Source: Citricoccus sp. WCRC_4 | Lineage (GTDB): Bacteria > Actinomycetota > Actinomycetes > Actinomycetales > Micrococcaceae | NCBI GenBank assembly: GCA_026645375.1 | Contig: JAPFFX010000050.1 | Location: forward strand, 1 to 29,550 | Length of the DNA stretch: 29,550 bases | Reading direction: 5' to 3' | Shown: positions 23,478 to 29,550 of the stretch, piece after piece | How the letters are laid out: the number at the start of each line of letters is the position of its first letter | How positions within the stretch are numbered: position 1 is the stretch's first letter | Made by a program: the position numbers and the translations under genes | The notes under the pieces: model-generated | Told to the model about the DNA's origin: nothing | The model's database searches: none | Seen by the model: only the letters and a program-made list of their open reading frames with translations

Positions 23478-23504
23478 TTTGCACTCGGGTGGGTCGAGTG
23501 CTAA
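23478..23504 (+). promoter_or_regulatory. CIRCE operator 1 overlapping the groEL core promoter
   Basis: TTTGCACTC-N9-GAGTGCTAA differs from the HrcA consensus TTAGCACTC-N9-GAGTGCTAA at one base. A promoter with -35 TTGCAC (23479-23484), 17-nt spacer and -10 TAAATA (23502-23507) lies within it, so bound HrcA would block RNA polymerase directly. Confidence 0.9.
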
Positions 23505-23511
23505 ATATGGA

Positions 23512-23538
23512 CTAGCACTCAGTGGTTCGGACTGCCAA
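23512..23538 (+). promoter_or_regulatory. Degenerate second CIRCE operator
   Basis: CTAGCACTC (8/9), exact N9, then GACTGCCAA (7/9). It starts 8 nt after CIRCE 1 and covers the predicted transcription start near 23514. A hairpin CCCGCA-ggca-TGCGGG follows at 23541-23556 in the roughly 165-nt leader. Confidence 0.65.
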
Positions 23539-23681
23539 GGCCCGCAGGCATGCGGGTGGTCCGTGCCACGAGTTTGACCTGAACGTGGTGAGGCCCGGCC
23601 CAGGGCCGTCCGTCGCGGGCACTGCACAGGTCGGTTGAACACTGCCAAGCAACGCCAAGGTCCAGAAAGGACAGTGCACAC

Positions 23682-25319
<1,638 letters not shown>

Positions 25320-25389
25320 TGACCTGCTCCTAGCAGGCATCGCCGGCCGTCCGGGCGGGACTGATCCCGCACCGCACGCCAGTGACGAC

Positions 25390-25431
25390 GAAGGCCCGGT
25401 TCCCGGTTTGTCTCCCGGGGGCCGGGCCTTC
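25390..25431 (+). terminator. Terminator after groEL
   Basis: A 10-bp stem GAAGGCCCGG / CCGGGCCTTC is extended by an inner CCCGG / CCGGG pairing and followed by TCTCGTGT. It is the only clear signal in the 291-nt groEL-HD gap; I see nothing in 25440-25610. Confidence 0.75.
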
Positions 25432-25610
25432 TCGTGTCCTGGCGCATCGCTGGACGGGCAATGGGTGCAGGGTGCGGGGTGCGGGTGCAGACAAGGCTCG
25501 CCGAACGGCGAGCACCGGGGCCTCGGGTGCCGGCACGGCGAACCGGGCCGGCGGGCGCCGGGACCGGGGCCGGGGTGCCCACGCCGGGCGCCGTGGCCGG
25601 TTCCGGCCCG

Positions 25611-26546
25611 TCAGCGGCGGAACCACCACCGGGAGGTCGGGTGCAACTCCGCAGAGAGGTTGTGGCGGGCCGCCCCGTCCCACATCCGGCGGCCCGTCTC
25701 GGTCCGGTACAGCGGGTCGGCGTCCAGCAGGGACTGCACGACGGCGGCCCGGCCGGCGGCGAAGACATCGTCCGGGACGTGCGCGAAGTCCAGCCGGACG
25801 GCGGCCAGGTACCGCGCGTAGTCGCCGCGACCCCGGCCCAGCACCTCCAGGTCCGCGTCACTGAGCACGGCGCCGGAGCGGTCGTCGGGATCCGGGGCAT
25901 GGGTGGTGGTGAGCCGGACCAGGCGGGCCGTCTCCGCGACCTCCGGGTCCGGCAGGCCGAGGTCCGACAGCACGGTCTCCGCCAGCACCGCGGAGTCCTC
26001 CTCGTCCTGTCCGGGCGGCCGGGCGGGGTCGCCACGGTAGACCGCGTCGTGGAACCAGGCGGCCAGCTTGACGGCCCGGTCCCAGCGACCGCAGTCCTCT
26101 CCGTGGCGCAGCAGCAGGTCGACACTCTTCAGCACGGCCAGGAGGTGCGAACGGTCGTGGTAGTGACGGTGGGGTTCGGACCACCGGGCCAGCAGGTCTG
26201 CCACCACGGGTTCCCGCTCGAGGGGGGAGTGGCCGGGCAGCAACCGGTTGAACCGCTGGGTGAGGATCTTGTCCAGCTTGCCAGGCCTGTGACTGGCCGG
26301 GATGCGCAGTCCGGAGGCGACCAGGCGTCGGACGAGTTCGGCACCGCTGACCTCCTCCGCGCCCTGCGCCACCAGGTCCAGGTATCGCTCGACGGGGACG
26401 TCATAGTGGTCCCCGTCGAAGGCGCGGCGGGGGATCCCGGCCTCCTCGGCGAAGGCGTGCAGTTCCGCCAGGGAGTGGTCCGAGACCAGGTGGGAGAACA
26501 CGGTGCCGTGGGCGGGCCACCGTGCCGGATCGATCAGCACGGCCAT
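25611..26546 (-). CDS. DUF4031-HD domain fusion protein
   Basis: The 311-residue cytosolic protein has two parts. Residues 1-85 are a DUF4031 domain (MAVLIDPARWPAHGTVFSHL, later HYDVPVERY). Residues about 90-311 are an HD-superfamily domain of the predicted metal-dependent phosphohydrolase type (COG4339): HRHYHDRSHL (His130), AAWFHDAVYRG (His166-Asp167), DEEDSAVLAE, and a later Asp in LSDADL (about 230). All HD ligand candidates are present, so hydrolysis of a phosphorylated small molecule or nucleotide is plausible; the substrate is unknown. ATG 26546 is chosen because TAGGAT ends 7 nt upstream; the in-frame ATG 26555 lies inside that element. Confidence 0.85.
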   Translation of the reverse strand: MAVLIDPARWPAHGTVFSHLVSDHSLAELHAFAEEAGIPRRAFDGDHYDVPVERYLDLVAQGAEEVSGAELVRRLVASGLRIPASHRPGKLDKILTQRFNRLLPGHSPLEREPVVADLLARWSEPHRHYHDRSHLLAVLKSVDLLLRHGEDCGRWDRAVKLAAWFHDAVYRGDPARPPGQDEEDSAVLAETVLSDLGLPDPEVAETARLVRLTTTHAPDPDDRSGAVLSDADLEVLGRGRGDYARYLAAVRLDFAHVPDDVFAAGRAAVVQSLLDADPLYRTETGRRMWDGAARHNLSAELHPTSRWWFRR

Positions 26547-26553
26547 GGTCCCC

Positions 26554-26559
26554 ATCCTA
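26554..26559 (-). promoter_or_regulatory. Leaderless -10 element for the DUF4031-HD gene
   Basis: TAGGAT on the minus strand ends 7 nt before ATG 26546. The alternative start at 26555 is within it, which supports the shorter start. Confidence 0.5.
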
Positions 26560-26632
26560 GGTTTCAGCCGGGTTGCTGGAGGTGGATTGCCGTCACACCT
26601 CCACCAACCCGACCGTCAGCAGGGGCTGGCGG

Positions 26633-26923
26633 TCAGCCGCGGAACATCGAGGCGTTCGCGGTCTCGGCGTCCAGGTACTGCTGGGCCGCATGGGTCATGG
26701 CCCCGCGGATGGACACCAGCGACTCCTCGACGCGGGCCTGGGTGGCCCGCCACTCGGTCAGGACGGTCTGGAAGTTGTTCGAGGCCTGGCCGCGCCAGGT
26801 GTCCTGAAGCTGGCGCAGGTTGGCCTCCATCGCGTTGACCTCGGACTGCAGCCGGCCGATGGAGCCCTCCACGGCCTGGCTCTTGGCCATCAGGTCTTCG
26901 GTGTCGATCTGGACGAGCGCCAT
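26633..26923 (-). CDS. WXG100 family protein (EsxA/EsxB-like)
   Basis: The 96-residue helical hairpin protein has the WXG motif as Trp-Arg-Gly in LQDTWRGQASNNF at about residues 42-54, flanked by two amphipathic helices. The C-terminus has YLDAETANASMF, which resembles the YxxxD/E export signal. Such proteins are secreted as dimers by ESX/type VII systems. No EccC ATPase, partner Esx or LXG toxin is nearby, so it is a solo gene. AGGAG lies 6 nt before ATG 26923. A -10-like TAGCGT (complement 27015-27020) lies just left of the proposed junction. Confidence 0.88.
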   Translation of the reverse strand: MALVQIDTEDLMAKSQAVEGSIGRLQSEVNAMEANLRQLQDTWRGQASNNFQTVLTEWRATQARVEESLVSIRGAMTHAAQQYLDAETANASMFRG

Positions 26924-27021
26924 GTTCACTCCTGTGGGTGAGGGATCTGGATGCCGGTCCGGTCGCCGTGAGGCGGTCGAACCGACCGGGCCGGTGTGCT
27001 CCGGCTCCCTCCCCACGCTAG

Positions 27022-28116
27022 GAGTCCCGTCGGGCGCAGCCTGGTTGGGCCTGGGCGCCCGGTGATCGGTATCGGCAGGATGGTGAGCCGCACGACGGCT
27101 GCAGCCGGCTCGTGCTGCAACGCCTGGTCAACGGTGCGGCCGGCGACGGGCTGACGATCAAGGCCGCCATCGAAATCGAATGGGTGGTCTCGGCGGGCGA
27201 CGGCGATGACTTCGTCTCGGCGGTAGTCGGTCCCGCTTACGGCATGACTCGGCTGGTCGGGGTGTCGGACTACGTCCGCGACGTCATCGACGCACTCAGT
27301 GCGGCGCGGATCCGTGTGGAGCAGTTCCATCCTGAGTACGCCGCGGGGCAGCTCGAGGTGTCGGTTGCGGCCGAGTCGCCGGTTGACGCCGCAGACACCG
27401 CGGTGCTGGTACGCAGCACCATCCGCGCGGTTGGTCGGCGTTACAACTACCGCACCTCCTTCTCTCCCAAGGTCGAGGCCGAGGGTGTCGGCAACGGCGG
27501 TCACGTGCACCTCAGCGTCTGGCGGGACGGACGGAATCTGATGGCCGGCGGGGACCGGCCGTACGGGCTGACTCCGGTCGGTGATGCCTTCGTCGCCGGC
27601 ATTCTGAATCGGCTGCCGGCGCTGCTCGCCATCGGAGCTCCCTCGGTTGCCTCGTATCTGCGGTTGGTGCCCTCACACTGGGCAGGGGTGTACGCCTGCT
27701 GGGGCCTGGAGAACCGGGAGGCCGCACTGCGCATGATCACCGGTTCGGTGGGTAGCGGCGGTTGGGCGGCCAACATCGAGGTGAAGTGCGTGGACCTGAC
27801 GGCCAACCCTTATCTGCTCCTGGCTGGGCTGCTCATAGCGGGGTTCGATGGAGTCGCCTCTGAAGCGCAGCTGCCTGAGCCGGTAGATGTGGATCCGGCT
27901 GTACTGGCACCGGAAGAGCTGAATCGGCGCGGCATCCGGCGGCTGCCCACAAATCTGCGTGAATCCACCGATGCGCTGGCTGCGGATGCGGTGCTACGGG
28001 AGGCTTTAGGGTCGGCGCTGATCGACTCGGTGCTCGCCGTCCGTGAATCGGAGATCGCACAGTTCGCCGAGGCCTCGGCCGAGGAGGTTGTCCGGGCCTT
28101 CCGCTGGACGCACTGA
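27022..28116 (+). pseudogene. Glutamine synthetase family gene, 5'-truncated
   Basis: The frame carries the catalytic domain of a glutamine-synthetase/gamma-glutamyl-ligase family enzyme. Homology already reads in frame from about 27031 (QPGWAWAP, QDGEPHDGCSRLVLQRL), before any start codon. Motifs follow: IKAAIEIEW (metal Glu pair), GNGGHVHLSVW, YLRLVPSHWAGVYACWGLEN then REAALRM, and NIEVKCVDLTANPYLLLAGL. The usual IExR reads IEVK (Arg to Lys). The N-terminal beta-grasp domain, about 100 residues, is missing, and a TAG at 27019 closes the frame. GTG 27112 could start a 334-residue product, but it lacks a ribosome site. It was probably cut at a recombination junction. Codon use is less GC-biased than to the left. 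Confidence 0.75.
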
Positions 28117-28193
28117 GTCCGGGAAGACGGTCCTGGGTTCTCAGCGGGCGAAAGGGGCTCGGGCGGCGAAGGCCTCGTCCGAGGTCCAGAGTA

Positions 28194-28222
28194 TTGCCAA
28201 CTCACGCTGAGCGGTCAACCAT
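28194..28222 (+). promoter_or_regulatory. Predicted leaderless promoter of the LysA-like gene
   Basis: TTGCCA (28194-28199), 17-nt spacer, AACCAT (28217-28222), ending 6 nt before ATG 28229. It would let the gene be transcribed without the truncated gene upstream. Confidence 0.45.
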
Positions 28223-28228
28223 GCTCGC

Positions 28229-29488
28229 ATGAGCCAGTTGCTGAACCTCTTCCCGCCAGGCAGCGCCACCGATGCCGACGGCATGTTGGTCATCGGTGGT
28301 TGCCGCGTCGACGATCTTGCGGCCGAGTTCGGGACGCCGGTGCTGGTGGTCGCCGAGGATGCGCTGCGCGATCGCGCGCGCGAATACGCCGCTGAACTGA
28401 CCAGCCGATGGTCCAACTCGCGTGTGGTGTTCGCCTCCAAGGCATTCCCGTGCACCGCTGTCCAGCGCGTCATGGTGCAGGAGGGACTCGGACTCGACGT
28501 CGCCGGCGGCGGTGAGATCCTGACCGCACTCAAGGCCGGCGTCGATCCGGCGCTCATCGTGTTGCACGGTAACGCCAAAACCACCGAAGAGATCACCATG
28601 GCAGTCGAGAACGGCATCGGTCTGGTGGTGGTTGACGGCCCGGACGATGTCGATCGGCTAGAGGCGATCGTGCCGGCGGGAAGGACCCAGGATGTCTTGG
28701 TTCGGATCATTCCCGGCGTCACCGCCGATACCCACGCCCACGTATTGACCGGTCATGAGGGATCCAAGTTCGGCTTGGCACCGGCCGCCGCGAGTGATCT
28801 CATCAGGCGCATCGAACACAGTTCACGGGTGCGCATGCGAGGCGTCCACGCCCACGTCGGCTCACAGATTCTTCAGGCCCAGCCCCTGGCGGAGGCCGTC
28901 GCACCCCTTGCCGCCCTTGGGGAGTTCGATATCTACGACCTCGGCGGTGGTCTTGGCGCTCGCTACACGTGGGCCGACCAGCCGCCCACCGTCGCGGAGT
29001 ATCTGGACGTATTGATTGGAGCGGGACGGGAGCACCTGCCGCCGCACGCACAGATCATCATCGAACCGGGCCGCAGCATGGTGGCGACCACAGCGGCGAC
29101 TATTTATCGAGTGGTCACCGTCAAGCGCGGGCAGACGACGTTCGTTGCGGTCGACGGCGGCATGGGCGACAACCTCGAGGTGGCGCTTTTTGATCAGCGC
29201 TTCGAGGCCGGAATCGCGAGCCGGCTGGACGCCACTGAGGGCGAGACCGTCACCGTCGTCGGTCGGCACTGTGAGAGCGGCGACATCCTGGTCGACGATG
29301 TGCCGCTCAACGCCCCCCGAGTCGATGATCTTCTGGCAGTGCCCGCCACAGGTGCATATTGCTACACAATGTCCAACAACTACAACGGAAATCGACGCAT
29401 CCCTGTTGCGTTCGTTGCGTCTGGAACGCCAACTCTTGTCGTGCGTCGAGAGACGTGGGATGATCTTGCCGCACGTGATGTCTCATGA
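28229..29488 (+). CDS. LysA-like fold-III PLP-dependent decarboxylase
   Basis: The 419-residue protein matches the diaminopimelate decarboxylase family: PLP-binding Lys71 in VVFASKAFPC, HGNAKTTEE, VHAHVGSQI with His209, the phosphate-binding GGGLGARY (239-246), EPGRSMV (279-285), and from the partner subunit Cys348 in HCESGDI and GAYCYTMSNNYN (375-386). Housekeeping LysA makes lysine from meso-diaminopimelate and is normally slightly longer. Relatives in secondary metabolism decarboxylate other amino-acid or carrier-bound substrates. Placement beside a glutamine-synthetase-like gene in a low-GC segment favours an accessory role (inference). ATG 28229 is the only sensible start; ATG 28221 meets a stop after two codons. 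The stop overlaps the next start by ATGA. Confidence 0.85.
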   Translation: MSQLLNLFPPGSATDADGMLVIGGCRVDDLAAEFGTPVLVVAEDALRDRAREYAAELTSRWSNSRVVFASKAFPCTAVQRVMVQEGLGLDVAGGGEILTALKAGVDPALIVLHGNAKTTEEITMAVENGIGLVVVDGPDDVDRLEAIVPAGRTQDVLVRIIPGVTADTHAHVLTGHEGSKFGLAPAAASDLIRRIEHSSRVRMRGVHAHVGSQILQAQPLAEAVAPLAALGEFDIYDLGGGLGARYTWADQPPTVAEYLDVLIGAGREHLPPHAQIIIEPGRSMVATTAATIYRVVTVKRGQTTFVAVDGGMGDNLEVALFDQRFEAGIASRLDATEGETVTVVGRHCESGDILVDDVPLNAPRVDDLLAVPATGAYCYTMSNNYNGNRRIPVAFVASGTPTLVVRRETWDDLAARDVS

Positions 29489-29550
29489 GCGCCAGACTTC
29501 CTTTCGGGGGTGGCGCCCATCTGGGGTCGGCTCATCGGAGAAGGTGGGAG
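29485..29550 (+). CDS. Start of an unidentified gene, cut by window edge
   Basis: ATG 29485 overlaps the LysA-like stop (ATGA) and opens 22 codons, MSARLPFGGGAHLGSAHRRR and on, to the window end. The overlap is the main evidence. Nothing in the short peptide identifies a family. Confidence 0.4.
   Translation, partial: MSARLPFGGGAHLGSAHRRRWE

Overview
The window is high-GC DNA with short intergenic gaps and many start/stop overlaps (ATGA, GTGA). It carries DUF3263, DUF4032, DUF4031, LytR_C, WXG100, TreY/TreZ and a groEL without groES under CIRCE control. This combination points to an actinobacterium, most likely Micrococcaceae (Arthrobacter, Micrococcus, Citricoccus or Kocuria relatives). The family assignment is inference from gene content; no rRNA is present.

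Layout. (1) 1-1577, minus strand: a coupled operon of a fumarylacetoacetate-hydrolase-family enzyme, an RraA-fold protein with aldolase residues, and the start of a Rossmann-fold protein cut by the window edge. (2) 1730-3466: a secreted protein with three SLH repeats, an SH3b domain and a C39-like cysteine peptidase domain. (3) 3579-5591: a YdhF-like aldo/keto reductase followed by two tandem paralogous two-TM proteins. (4) 5631-14598: a trehalose region. treY-treZ (from maltodextrin) run on plus; otsA-otsB (from UDP-glucose plus glucose-6-P), a degenerate MalK-like ABC ATPase and a DUF4032 kinase-like gene run on minus and converge on them. (5) 14862-17839: a membrane-anchored DsbA-like protein, tRNA-Thr, and a secreted SpoIID/LytB protein with three SLH repeats. 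(6) 18070-21366: azlC-azlD, tRNA-Val(CAC) and a single-chain ThrE-type exporter. Azl and ThrE are both amino-acid export families. (7) 21403-25319: ung, divergent from DUF3263, then a LytR_C protein and groEL behind tandem CIRCE operators. (8) 25611-26923, minus: a DUF4031-HD fusion and a solo WXG100 protein.

Near 27020-27040 the sequence changes character. To the right the GC is visibly lower and A/T-ending codons are frequent. The first gene there is a glutamine-synthetase-like frame without an N-terminus. It is followed by a LysA-like PLP decarboxylase and the start of a coupled third gene running off the window. This looks like a recombination junction or a horizontally acquired segment; an assembly chimera is the main alternative.

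A recurring regulatory theme is leaderless promoters. Several genes have a TANNNT-like -10 ending 6-7 nt before the start codon (treY, the second two-TM gene, azlC, ung, the HD gene and the LysA-like gene), and this was used to pick starts.
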